This document shows, piece by piece, positions 25,271 to 36,782 of a stretch of 64,000 nt of DNA; positions within the stretch are counted from its first letter, which is position 1; every line of letters begins with the position of its first letter. The DNA is from Trematomus loennbergii. Its lineage: Eukaryota; Chordata; Actinopteri; Perciformes; Nototheniidae. The translations under genes and the position numbers were made by a program. Below the pieces are notes generated by a model that made no database searches, was not told the origin of the DNA, and saw only the letters and a list, made by a program, of their open reading frames with translations. The stretch is taken from the NCBI GenBank assembly GCA_012861695.1, contig JAAOOA010001669.1:1-64000 (forward strand), read 5' to 3'.

Positions 25271-25914
25271 GTATTAAATCCAGTTATTGTCTGGCCTTTT
25301 CGTCCACCGTGCTTTGCAAGTGTTCTTCAAACTGCAATATGACAACAACAACAAAAGGTACGTCCATTCAAAACACACTGAAACAACAATCTAACGACAT
25401 CACATACATACACACACAGAAACAAAACCATAAAGGAAATACATCTTAGTATGTGTATGTATTTCTTTGTTTGATTTGATGCATTTTAAGTCTTCATTAC
25501 ACAAGAAATTACATTAAAATACAAATGAAAGCACATTTGTGCATATTAGTGTCCTGCAATGTGTCTCCTCTTCGTGTCATCGTGAGGTTTCATCTCCTAA
25601 ACTACACATTCATCATCCTCACCTTAAAGAGAATAATACATGTGCATTATTCTTTGCCTTCTGAGCCCAGACCACGTGCTTTATGTAGAGAGTTGATGTT
25701 ACAAATATGCCGTTTGTAAGGTGGAGAAAAGGTGGTGGATTTATAGAATATTTACAAACGGCATCTTTCAAATATGAAGCAATACGACCTTCAGTTTGAG
25801 CACCACATGACCTCCAGACGGAAACTTCTCAGACCGTTTCTCTGTCAGAAATGTGTTTATTGAAGCCACATTAGTGCAGAGAAATCTAATATTGACGTGT
25901 AAATTATCCAGAAA
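25271..25914. other. Intergenic, no features recognised
   Basis: Only short open frames. No repeat family or splice-flanked exon was seen before the minisatellite. Confidence 0.4.
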
Positions 25915-28345
25915 TAAAGAACTCTTTAAAGTAGAGACACTACATACTGATATGAACCTGAACATCAGCAGGAGAGACTCTTTAAAGTAGAGTCACTACA
26001 TACTGATATACACCTGAATATCAGCAGGAGAGGAACTCTTTAAAGTAGAGACACTACATACTGATATACACCTGAATATCAGCAGGAGAGGACTCTTTAA
26101 AGTAGAGACACTACACACTGATATACACCTGACATCAGCAGGAGAGAACTCTTTAAAGTAGAGACACTACATACTGATATACACCTGAACATCAGCAGGA
26201 GAGGACTCTTTAAAGTAGAGACACTACATACTGATATACACCTGAACATCAGCAGGAGAGGACTCTTTAAAGTAGAGACACTACATACTGATATACACCT
26301 GAACATCAGCATGAGAGGACTCTTTAAAGTAGAGAAACTAATACTGATATACACCTGAACATCAGCAGGAAGGACTCTTTAAAGTAGAGACACTACATAC
26401 TGATACACACCTGAACATCAGCAGGAGAGGACTCTTTAAAGTAGAGACACTACATACTGATATACACCTGAACATCAGCAGGAGAGGACTCTTTAAAGTA
26501 GAGACACTACATACTGATATACACCTGAACACAGCAGGAGAGACTCTTTAAAGTAGAGACACTACATACTGATATACACCTGAACATCAGCAGGAGAGGA
26601 CTCTTTAAAGTAGAGACACTACACACTGATATACACCTGAACATCAGCAGGAGAGAACTCTTTAAAGTAAAGACACTACATATACACCTGAACATCAGCA
26701 GGAGAGGACTCTTTAAAGTAGAGACACTACACTGATATACCTGAACATCAGCAGGAGAGGACTCTTTAAAGTAGAGACACTACATACTGATATACACCTG
26801 AACATCAGCAGGAGAGGACTCTTTAAAGTAGAGACACTACACACTGATATACACCTGAACATCAGCAGGAGAGGACTCTTTAAAGTAGAGACACTACATA
26901 CTGATAAACACCTGAACATCAGCAGGAGAGGACTCTTTAAAGTAGAGACACTACATACTGATATACACCTGAACATCAGCAGGAGAGGACTCTTTAAAGT
27001 AGAGACACTACACACTCATATACACCTGAACATCAGCAGGAGAGGACTCTTTAAAGTAGAGAACTAAATACTGATATACACCTGAACATCAGCAGGAAAG
27101 GACTCTTTAAAGTAGAGACACTACATACTGATACACACCTGAACATCAGCAGGAGAGGACTCTTTAAAGTAGAGACACTACATACTGATATACACCTGAA
27201 CATCAGCAGGAGAGGACTCTTTAAAGTAGAGACACTACATACTGATATACACCTGAACACCAGCAGGAGAAGACTCTTTAAAGTAGAGACACTACATACT
27301 GATATACACCTGAACATCAGCAGGAGAGGACTCTTTAAAGTAGAGACACTACACACTGATATACACCTGAACATCAGCAGGAGAGAACTCTTTAAAGTAA
27401 AGACACTACATATACACCTGAACATCAGCAGGAGAGGACTCTTTAAAGTAGAGACACTAAATACTGATATACACCTGAACATCAGCAGGAGAGGACTCTT
27501 TAAAGTAGAGACACTACAAACTGATAAACACCTGAACATCAGCAGGAGAGGACTCTTTAAAGTAGAGACACTACATACTGATATACACCTGAACATCAGC
27601 AGGAGAGGACTCTTTAAAGTAGAGACACTACATACTGATATACACCTGAACATCAGCAGGAGAGGACTCTTTAAAGTAGAGACACTACAAACTGATATAC
27701 ACCTGAACATCAGCAGGAGAGGACTTTTTAAAGTAGAGACACTACATACTGATACACACCTGAACATCAGCAGGAGAGGACTCTTTAAAGTAGAGACACT
27801 ACATACTGATATACACCTGAACATCAGCAGGAGAGGACTCTTTAAAGTAGAGACACTACATACTGATATACACCTCAACATCAGCAGGAGAGGACTCTTT
27901 AAAGTAGAGACACTACAAACTGATAAACACCTGAACATCAGCAGGAGAGGACTCTTTAAAGTAGAGACACTACATACTGATATACACCTGAACATCAGCA
28001 GGAGAGGACTCTTTAAAGTAGAGACACTACATACTGATAAACACCTGAACATCAGCAGGAGAGGACTCTTTAAAGTAGAGACACTACATACTGATATACA
28101 CCTCAACATCAGCAGGAGAGGACTCTTTAAAGTAGAGACACTACAAACTGATAAACACCTGAACATCAGCAGAGAGGACTCTTTAAAGTAGAGACACTAC
28201 ATACTGATATACACCTGAACATCAGCAGGAGAGGACTCTTTAAAGTAGAGACACTACATACTGATATACACCTCAACATCAGCAGGAGAGGACTCTTTAA
28301 AGTAGAGACACTACAAACTGATAAACACCTGAACATCAGCAGGAT
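25915..28345. repeat. 57-bp minisatellite, about 42 copies
   Basis: The unit contains CTGATATACACCTGAACATC, AGCAGGAGAGGACTC and TTTAAAGTAGAGACACTACA. Because 57 is 3 x 19, the minus strand stays open for 371 codons with a 19-residue repeat (MFRCISVCSVSTLKSPLLL). Variants recur together: CTCAACATC followed by AAACTGATAAACAC at about 27873, 28103 and 28273, and a shortened ACATATACACC unit near 26675 and 27408. This shows higher-order duplication. No flanking splice sites or start context support coding. Confidence 0.92.
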
Positions 28346-28931
28346 GTGGCCCCTTTAATGTTAAATATAATAAATCTGATTCATGATATCTCTTAAAAAA
28401 GACCTCTCTAGCTTCCTCCTCCACCAGCGAGTGCCTTCAAGAGAAGAACTGAAAGAAGATTTGGAAGTAAAAGCCAAAAGAAATAAGTGTCACATACATG
28501 TTTGTCTTTCTTTGTCAAGTCATGCAAACGATTAGCAGTTTACTCACTCCTAAATGACATGAAACAATAAGAAAGCTTAGACAATACAGACCATTTTGTC
28601 CCTTTGGAAAGTGACATTAAAACATCCTTTTTTGGGAGAAATTTTGAGATTTTACTGAATAATTTCTCAACTTTAAATATGATTTATTATAAAAACCACT
28701 TGAAATATAGGCGTTTACAAAGTTCATTATGAATCATGAATGGTGGAACATTAGTTTAGCGTAAAACCATTGAAAGATACTTCTATATTCCCTGTGCTCC
28801 ACACATTTTTAAGTGTGATTTGGATGTTTCATTTAGAGTTTTTCGGGTCACAGAGGTTCAGGAAAATGTCCGTGTGTGACGACTGGATGATCGAAGAGTT
28901 AAGCGTCCACTATTTGGAGGATTTGTGTGTT
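28346..28931. other. Non-coding spacer
   Basis: AT-rich DNA between the two arrays. No recognisable features. Confidence 0.4.
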
Positions 28932-28935
28932 TTAA

Positions 28936-30533
28936 AGGTCACCTATTGTGCTTCTTCTTCATGTCTCTTCTACATCAACATGTGTCCCCTCTTCTTCATG
29001 TCTCTTCTACATCAACATGTGTCCCCTCTTCTTCATGTCTCTTCTACATCAACATGTGTCCCCTCTTCTTCATGTCTCTTCTACATCAACATGTGTCCCC
29101 TCTTCTTCATGTCTCTTCTCCATCAACATGTGTCCCCTCTTCTTCATGTCTCTTCTACATCAACATGTGTCCCTCTACTTTCATGTCTCTTCTACATCAA
29201 CATGTGTCCCCTCTTCTTCATGTCTCTTCTACATCAACATGTGTCCCCTCTTCTTCATGTCTCTTCTACATCAACATGTGTCCCCTCTTCTCATGTCTCT
29301 TCTACATCAACATGTGTCCCCTCTTCTTCATGTCTCTTCTTCATCAACATGTGTCCCCTCTTCTTCATGTCTCTTCTACATCAACATGTGTCCCCTCTTC
29401 TTCATGTCTCTTCTACATCAACATGTGTCCCCTCTTCTTCATGTCTCTTCTACATCAACATGTGTCCCCTCTTCTTCATGTCTCTTCTACATCAATATGT
29501 GTCCCCTCTTCTTCATGTCTCTTCTACATCAACATGTGTCCCCTCTTCTTCATGTCTCTTCTACATCAACATGTGTCCCCTCTTCTTCATGTCTCTTCTA
29601 CATCAACATGTGTCCCTCTTCTTCATGTCTCTTCTTCATCAACATGTGTCCCCTCTTCTCATGTCTCTTCTACATCAACATGTGTCCCCTCTTCTTCATG
29701 TCTCTTCTACATCAACATGTGTCCCTCTTCTTCATGTCTCTTCTACATCAACATGTGTCCCCTCTTCTTCATGTCTCTTCTTCATCAACATGTGTCCCCT
29801 CTTCTTCATGTCTCTTCTACATCAACATGTGTCCCCTCTTCTTCATGTCTCTTCTACATCAACATGTGTCCCCTCTTCTTCATGTCTCTTCTCATCAACA
29901 TGTGTCCCCTCTTCCTCATGTCTCTTCTACATCAACATGTGTCCCCTCTTCTTCATGTCTCTTCTACATCAACATGTGTCCCCTCTTCTTCATGTCTCTT
30001 CATCAACATGTGTCCCCTCTTCTTCATGTCCCCCTCTTCTACATCAACATGTGTCCCCTCTTCTTCATGTCTCTTCTTCATCAACATGTGTCCTCTGTGG
30101 AAAGAGACTCTGAAAGTTTCAGGAACAAAGATTCTCTCTCTTTTTGATCCATTTCTATAAAAACCTGTCTGAAAATGAGCTGATCAGATTTTGGCCACTT
30201 TATGATGTCATAACGATGTTTTGTCTTGTGTAACCATTAGCCAATCACCAACCAAGGTAACCCCCCCCCCCCCCACCTTATCACCTGAATCTCCTCCTAG
30301 AGCACCATTGAGTTCTTTTTAACCAAATCTCTCTCAGAGGGGCATGGGGAGGGGCTCCTTATTTTCATCTAAAGTAACAGACAGAGAATCAGCACTTTGG
30401 AAACAGGGCTGAAACAGAGGGGATTATGGGATGCTGCAATGATCTGTTTGGTGTTTCAGCCAATCAGAGACAGGCTCTGGATATATCTGAGAGCTGTGAT
30501 ATATTGATGGATGAACAGTATAATAGGGGACCT
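28936..30533. mobile_element. TTAA-flanked MITE enlarged by an internal minisatellite
   Basis: The left end is AGGTCACCTATTGTGC and the right end, inverted, is AGGTCCCCTATTATAC. TTAA lies outside both ends (28932-28935 and 30534-30537). The family is that of 20926-21580. The difference in length comes from a ~1.15 kb minisatellite that starts about 20 bases inside the left end. The right part (30100-30530) has ordinary MITE sequence. Confidence 0.75.
28955..30100 (+). repeat. 37-bp minisatellite, about 31 copies, inside a MITE
   Basis: The unit is TTCTTCATGTCTCTTCTACA plus TCAACATGTGTCCCCTC. Single-base deletions shift the frame often, yet three overlapping open frames of about 400 codons persist because all frames lack stops. 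The unit resembles the sub-terminal sequence of the related MITE at 21530-21570 (inverted: GTCTTCTATACATAAAGATG, then TGTCCCC). Confidence 0.9.
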
Positions 30534-30537
30534 TTAA

Positions 30538-32071
30538 AAGGCACACAGAATGAGTTTTGAGAGGTTTTGAAAGTTACCCGACCACTGGTACTGATGTGTT
30601 TATCCCGTTGTAAAACAGTTTGTACGTCGACTCTCCCATTGTTTATTCTTCGCTGTAGGAAGTGAATGGTTTTTGGATGGACTGGACCAAGTGTTAGTTT
30701 TAAAAGCAGGCAGAAAAAAGGTCTTTACTTTGGGGTCTGGAGCCCAAATCTATGAGTCTTCTGAGGGAGGGGAGACGTGGGAGAAAATCCAGACCCTCCA
30801 AGTTCAGAATATCCAATAAAAGATGTTTATACAAATGGAAAATCTACTTTTATTCCTTTATTGTTTTGGTGTCTTTCAAGAAATACAACAAAACATCCTT
30901 TTAATTGAGTGCTGGAATTTTTATACATTTCTTTACATTTTGCTGCAGCTTTTGGTAGTATTTAAAAATATGTTTTAATTTTGTAATAGAAATAAAGTAC
31001 ATAAAAATGTAATAATATAATAAAAATGTGCAAAAAAACAATAATAATATTTACAATAAAATAAAATATAATAATAATAAATTAAATTAAAAAAGGAAAC
31101 ATTTGCAATAACAATAAAGTAAATACAAAATGTAATATTATATGAACATTATAAATTAGCATAAACTATAATAATAATATTTGCAATACAAATAATGACA
31201 TTTAAAAAAGGGAAAATGTGAAATAAAAATAAAGTTAATAAATAAATTCAATATAAAATACATTGGAATTAAAGTTAAAAATCTGATATTAAAGATACAT
31301 GAAATAATATATAAATAGATGGATTAAAATAATAATAACAAATAACTATTGTAAAATAAAACAGGAAAAAATTATAGAAATTCTTATTAATATATGTTTT
31401 AAAATAAATATATGACAACATGAAGTATGGCACATTAAACAGGAAAGATTCAACATCAAATAAGTGTTTTTAACCATTTAAAAAGCAGTCAAATCGATAC
31501 GCATTTATAGAGAAGCCAAAAAATGACTCAAAGGGTGCTCTTCAACCAAACCGGAAGTCAGGTGTTGTAGTTAACCCGTTGATTGACAGCAGCTACAGTG
31601 GATGTCTCACAACTCTTGGAGGCAATTAATTAAGCCTTATAATTCACTTTACAAACACGATACATGTATTTTTAGATTCACTTTGACTTACACTTCCTGA
31701 ATATATCGTATTTTTGACATTTCTTTGAGACTAAACAATAGTAAATCCGCCCAGAAGTCATAAGGAAAAAAAGGCTTCAAAACTTGCTTGAAAATTATCA
31801 CATTTTAACGTTTTATTTACTATAAAAGTAATTCTACGATTTCTTTCTGGACGTGCATGGCTTCATTGTAAACAAGGAGATGTAATGGATAATTCGGGAT
31901 AGTTTAACTGGTGAGAATTAGCTCAATTATGAAAGAAATATAGGATTCAAAGTAACACAACGTTTGTTATTATCAATTACCAATCACAGAGCAGAATCTG
32001 CTCATTTTTGGACATTTACACATTTTAAGTATTTTTTCTGTAACTCTTTCAATATCAGAAAAAGTATAAAA
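30538..32071. other. AT-rich intergenic DNA
   Basis: It contains an A/T simple-sequence zone at 30990-31400 and no gene that I can recognise. A 14-base C run lies just before this region, near 30261 inside the MITE. Confidence 0.5.
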
Positions 32072-32075
32072 CCCT

Positions 32076-32317
32076 TGTAGTGCCGAGAGAAGGGAGACGG
32101 AGGCGGTGCATCGAGGGTGCAAATCTCTCTTTATTGGGGAGCAGAAATCGACGTGCTGTCGGGTTGCAGGAAAGAGTAGAAGAGAAAGAGAAAGAGGAGG
32201 ACACACAGTAGGTACCCCGGAGGTACCGTCGACATATGTGTCCGGGCGGAAACAATACCCCCAACCTGTAGTTCCATGATTGGATTATGTAACCCAGTGT
32301 AATTAGTGATCACTACA
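32076..32317 (-). repeat. LTR (3' LTR on the minus strand)
   Basis: It is near-identical to 33761-34000 apart from a few single-base differences (for example CCGTCGACATATG against CCGTCACATATG). On the minus strand it contains CCCAATAAAGAGAGATTTGC, a likely polyadenylation signal. The high identity implies recent insertion. Confidence 0.9.
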
Positions 32318-32755
32318 CAAGCCCCCCCAGAATTCAACCATGGACACAATCCCCGCGTTGGGAGGAAGCACCACAGGGGCCGAGGAGGGCGGGGCCGCCG
32401 GCGAGGGCCGGGCCATGGAACGGGCCGTCGGAAGGGGGCCGCAGGAGAGGGTAGGGGCCCCAACGAAGGCGAGGGCATCCCCACCGGAGGGCGGGTGGCG
32501 GGCCGGAACGGGCCGTCGTCAGGGGGCCGCAGAAAGCAGGGTCGCTGTGTCGAGACCAGGGGACGGGCGTGAAAAACCCGGTGGTCCCCGGTGGTCCCCA
32601 GCGGGGAGGAGCGCTGCCCGGCCGCAGGCGAAGGCACAGCGGCAGCGGGTACGAAGTCCTCGGGAGGACGGAGCCGTGTCCCCGGGAGGAAGGAGCCGTG
32701 GACAGGGGAGAGGCCAGACGGGGCGCCGTCGAGGCGCACCGTGAGCCGCGGTCAG

Positions 32756-32935
32756 AGGTGAGGCCAGGCAGGGTCCCGAAGCGCGCCACCCACGGGCCGA
32801 TGAAGGCATGGGCGACGTCCGGAACCGCCGAGGCGAGGGAAGAGGCGAGGCCAGGCAGGGTCCCGAAGCGCGCCACCCACGGGCCGATGAAGGCATGGGC
32901 GACGTCCGGAACCGCCGAGGCGAGGGAAGAGGCGA
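32756..32935 (-). repeat. ~86-bp tandem repeat inside the LTR element
   Basis: Two full units and a partial unit of GAGGCCAGGCAGGGTCCCGA, CACCCACGGGCCGATGAAGG and CGACGTCCGGAACCGCCGAG. The related element at 41900-42110 carries a shorter version of this array, so copy number varies within the family. Confidence 0.85.
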
Positions 32936-33744
32936 GACGGGGTCCAGAAGCGCGCCACTGTGTGACGTCCGAAACCGCCGTCGAGGTGGTGAACACAGCG
33001 AGGGTCCACACGAGGCCGACCAGCCATGGTCGAACCTCCTCTCCGGCACCAGAAAAAGCTCAAAAGGTCGTCCTGTCCATGAACAAAAACAGGTGGGCGA
33101 AATAGCGAGAGGATCCACGCGAGGCCGACCAGACATGATCGAACCCCCTCTCCGGCACCACAAAAAACAAAGACAAAAAAAACAGTCGGATGTCGATAGC
33201 CGCTGGTAGCAGCTAGACACGTCAGCCGGCGCTAGCAGTCGTGGCTAGCTGTCGTGGCTAGCTGTCGTTAGCCGCCGAGGCCAGCCGGTCTCGACGGCCG
33301 GTAGCCGCTGTCGACGTCGTCGGCCCCGGAGCCTCTGCTAGGCGGCGAGCCCCCACCAGGGAAGGTGCTGCAGCGAGCAGTGGCAAGCACCCCGGAGGAA
33401 AATCGCGGCCAAAGCGCGGTGCTCAACACTAGCCGAGCGAGCTAGCGCAGCCCGGACACGCAGCCGCATGTCCCGAAGAACCAGCTCCACGAGGCAGAAG
33501 TCGGGTCCCTCCACACCTAGCAGGTCGTGATCGTCCCCTCGTAGCAGGAAGGCTTGCTGCCTTCCAGTGCCGAGACGAAGCGGGAATGGCGAGCGACGTC
33601 CCCAGCCATTCCGCGGGGCGCACCGAGCCTCAGTCCGTGCGCACGTGGCAGCAACGGAGGTCCCCAAAAATCTCCGGCATCTCGAGAAAAGCAGAGTCTG
33701 CTTTTTGCCGTGTTCGGTCCAGTCCCGGATCCTACGCGAGACTT

Positions 33745-33759
33745 ACGTCGGGGTCACCA
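33745..33759 (-). promoter_or_regulatory. Primer-binding site matching tRNA-Trp
   Basis: The minus strand reads TGGTGACCCCGACGT one base inside the LTR. This is complementary to the 3' end of vertebrate tRNA-Trp plus CCA, the primer used by several retroviral groups. The next bases diverge. Confidence 0.7.
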
Positions 33760-33760
33760 C

Positions 33761-34000
33761 TGTAGTGCCGAGAGAAGGGAGACGGAGGCGGTGCATCGAG
33801 GGTGCAAATCTCTCTTTATTGGGGAGCAGAAATCGACGTGCTGTCGGGTTGCAGGAAAGAGTAGAAGAGAAAGAGAAAGAGGAGGACACACAGTAGGTAC
33901 CCCGGAGGTACCGTCACATATGTGTCCGGGCGGAAACAATACCCCCAACTGTAGTTCCATGATTGGATTATGTAACCCAGTGTAATTAGTGATCACTACA
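33761..34000 (-). repeat. LTR (5' LTR on the minus strand)
   Basis: It pairs with 32076-32317. The outer boundary is marked by the CCCT duplication at 34001-34004. Confidence 0.9.
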
Positions 34001-34004
34001 CCCT

Positions 34005-34860
34005 AACATTTCCTGATGGATTACATTTTGATGAGTGTAGAGCCACCTTTGTCCAGAAGAGGGCAGTATATACACTTTCTAAAAAGGTGGATTCATGATT
34101 TCCTAAAAGTAGAAGTACTCAGATCGTGTACTTGATTAAAAGAATAATAACTCGGACCTTGTACTCAGGGCCGGCCCTTGGCATAGGCAGTATAAGCGAA
34201 TGCTAAGGGCGCATCCATCCATGGGGGGCGCCGGAAATTGGGGGGAAGAAAAAATATATGATTACTATTAACGATATTTGATAACAAAACAATTTCCCAA
34301 TTTGGGATCAATAAAGTATATTATTATCCTATCTTAACAGAACTAGGCAAACATAGCGTACAACGCCCATAAACGATGGCAGGGGTCTGCAACCTTTTTG
34401 ACCCAAAGAGACATTTTAACCCTTCCCTTGGCCTCCAGGAGAAAACGCCACTGCTCCGCATGGCTCAGCAGCTGATCGTTGCGCAATCCATACTCTCTGT
34501 TCGCGGAGTCTCCTTCTTCCATTCACAAATATCCAAGCCGGGATTCCAGTCAGCGATGCGTCTTTCACATCAGTTATTCCAGCGGTCCGGAGTCTTTGGC
34601 TATGTCGTGGCCCATTCTTGGAGGATATTTAAAACTGTGCCACATTAACAGGGATCCGCTTCTTGACTCACACGTTAAAAACAGTCCAAATAAAACTCTG
34701 TAGGCGCTGATTTCTTTGCCTTCCTCTGGCGGATTTATTGACTTCTTCCATAAATTCAACAAACAAATGATCAGTGTAACGTGAAGACTGTACCGATTCC
34801 CCGTTCCGTGCTGGAGACCATTTCCCGTGGCTCAGTCCCACCCTTCCTTATATAACAGCT
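34005..34860. repeat. Patchwork of dispersed repeat fragments
   Basis: It includes a TACTTGATTAAAAG-type unit (34100-34150), a GGGCCGGCCCTTGGCATAGG transposon-like end with GGCAGTATAAGCG (34170-34240), and AGGGGTCTGCAACCTTTTTG (34381), resembling a hAT end. None has a recoverable partner end. The open frames here lack gene context. Confidence 0.5.
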
Positions 34861-34864
34861 GATT

Positions 34865-35035
34865 GATCACAATAATAAATAAAGTTATTATTACATAGAG
34901 TATTGCTCAGATTAGTTATTATTACATAGAGTATTGCTCAGATTAGTTATTATTATAGAGTATTGCTCAGATTAGTTATTATTACATAGAGTATTGCTCA
35001 GATTAGTTATTATTACATAGAGTATTGCTCAGATG
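34865..35035 (+). repeat. 31-bp tandem repeat, about five copies
   Basis: Units of TTAGTTATTATTACATAGAG plus TATTGCTCAGA repeat nearly perfectly. One unit lacks three bases. Confidence 0.9.
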
Positions 35036-35789
35036 AATTATTATTTAAACTTTACTCGTCGTATTTTATATTTGATTATTCCGACAGTTTTCCTAAAATG
35101 TTGGAATTGTCTCAAATGTCTTTATCTCCATGATATTGTTCTCCTCCTCTCCAGCAGAAATCTCTTACAGAAACCAAAGCGTCCACATTCCTTCCTCTCT
35201 ATATTCTGAAGCTTTCTACACACACACCGTTCACACACTCATTTATTAACAATTTATTGCAAAAAATGTGCAGAAAAAACATCTTTGAATTCAAACATAG
35301 CACGTACACAAATTATAAAGAAATCCAATTATAAATAAATCAACAGAAACTAAAGTGTGACTCCCAACCTGAACATGACTTCTGGTATATTAACTTTAAT
35401 AAATAACAATGTAATAAATATGAAACATACAGGTCAATATCACCTTGCTATTGGTAGCTGAACTGTCAACACCCCAAAACATATTCTTAGATAGAAATAC
35501 CTCATTTTGAGTTATTTAGACTTAATTAACACTTATAGTTTCATGTCTTGTTACATAAGAATAGATCATATCTGTTAAGTGTTATTATGGGAGAATTACT
35601 ATTCTTGTGGTACTGCTGCCTTATTAGGCCCATATTGAGCATATTAAGACTCATGTACAACAACTTCCTTACTTACAATCAATAAGCACTAATTAGAGGG
35701 TTATTGAGGAAAAACTCTCAACTAATGGCTTATTACTTGTAGAATATGGTCATGTAGAATAAGGCATTAATAAGTGTTTTATAATGACT
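35036..35789. other. AT-rich non-coding DNA
   Basis: No gene. The last ~170 bases (ending ATTAATAAGTGTTTTATAAT) continue after the next transposon as AATAAAGAGCC, so they are one older repeat split by the insertion. Confidence 0.5.
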
Positions 35790-35792
35790 AAC

Positions 35793-36595
35793 CCTTGGAT
35801 GCATAAGTGGGTATTTTTTGACCCGGTGAGGTGTTTTTCTTGAAGTATCTTTGTAATAAAACATTTTTATCATTTCATATTCCAGCTATTCCTCAAAAAC
35901 ATGTTTTGGATATCATGCCATTCAAATTTTAAATTTAAATTTGAAGAATTTGTAGTTTTTGTATTGCTACCCCAAGCTTCCATAAGTGGGTCAAAAATGA
36001 CCCGCATGCATTTTCTATGGAATCCTATGGGAACCTTTGATTCTTATCACCTGTTGCTGTCAGGAAGACATTCACTGTGGACCACACAGACTACATCACA
36101 GGTGACACCTCTCAGGAAGATTATTTTACACAGCCAGATCTGATACCTGTCAGTATATAATAATAATAATCATAATACATTATATTTTTATAGGGCTTTT
36201 CAAAGACTCAAAATCACTTTACAATATAAGGGAAAGTTAGGGTGGGGGGTATAGGACTATCAAACTTGATCAACCGGCATGGATTGATGGGGGGTGGGCT
36301 ATGAGTAGACAAGAGGAGAAGAGATGAGTTTTGAAAAGGGACTGGAATACTGTGAGGGTCTCAGAATAGCAGAGATCTTTGCATCAATATGTAAAGAAAT
36401 GTCTAAAATTATAAATAGTGAAAAATTAAATATAACATATTTCTAGTGTGAACCAAAATATAATACTACATATACAAGTGATCTTTCTTAACCAAAATGA
36501 CAAAATGGCATAAAAACACATATTATTCTAATACGGGTCCTTTTTGACCCACTTATGGAAGAGTGTAGGGTCCAGTCACTCGTGCATCTAAGGGT
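35793..36595. mobile_element. TIR transposon with 3-bp TAA duplication
   Basis: The ends are CCCTTGGATGCATAAGTGGG and, inverted, CCCTTAGATGCACGAGTG. TAA lies outside both. Removing the element restores GACTAATAAAGAGCC in the surrounding repeat. The ~800-bp interior contains GGGTCAAAAATGACCC-type palindromes and an L2-like tail (TATAGGGCTTTTCAAAGAC near 36190) but no transposase. Confidence 0.7.
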
Positions 36596-36731
36596 TAATA
36601 AAGAGCCAATATACTGCTAATAAGCATGTTAATTAACAACTAGTTGATGTCTGCAGGTTATTTGTTCTACTTTTGAGTAGTTTAGCAGTGAAGTGTAGCA
36701 TTGAGTGAATGCACTGAGTCCCTGTGTTTAC

Positions 36732-36780
36732 CTGCGCTCCCTGCAGCCACCAGCAGGAGGAGCAGCAGCTCAGGACTCAT
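36732..36780 (-). CDS. Candidate signal-peptide first exon, unknown gene
   Basis: The minus strand reads MSPELLLLLLVAAGSA and then a phase 1 donor (GTAAAC at 36731). This looks like a textbook cleavable signal peptide exon. Phase 1 after the signal peptide is usual for Ig- and SRCR-type receptors. No partner exons were recognised at lower coordinates, where repeats dominate, so the gene may be a remnant or lie outside the window. Confidence 0.5.
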
Positions 36781-36782
36781 GG

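Larger units (their letters stand above)
32076..34000 (-). mobile_element. Complete non-autonomous LTR retrotransposon with 4-bp TSD
   Basis: Two near-identical ~241-bp LTRs (32076-32317 and 33761-34000) start TGTAGTG and end CACTACA. CCCT duplicates flank them (32072-32075 and 34001-34004). On the minus strand a primer-binding site directly follows the LTR at 33761, and a G-rich tract (32318-32330) precedes the other LTR. The ~1.44 kb GC-rich interior has no recognisable gag, protease, reverse transcriptase or integrase. It has long frames with an internal tandem repeat. This is a TRIM/LARD-like element that would need enzymes from another element. A second copy of the family is at 41250-42975. 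Confidence 0.9.

Noticed and set aside
25915..28345. CRISPR-like array appearance (regular repeats)
   Set aside because: There are no unique spacers. Units abut directly, and the context is a vertebrate genome.
28770..30160. Three overlapping frames of about 400-447 codons on the plus strand
   Set aside because: They are created by the 37-bp minisatellite, which lacks stops in all three frames. Overlap of three equal frames is typical of repeats and not of genes.
32306..33105. Plus-strand Gly/Arg-rich frames in the same element
   Set aside because: Antisense to the element and in GC-rich sequence where long open frames occur by chance.
32131..33220. Long minus-strand frames of 200-233 codons in the LTR element as gag
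   Set aside because: Pro/Ser/Arg-rich translation of a GC-rich tandem repeat in several frames at once. No zinc knuckle or capsid motif.
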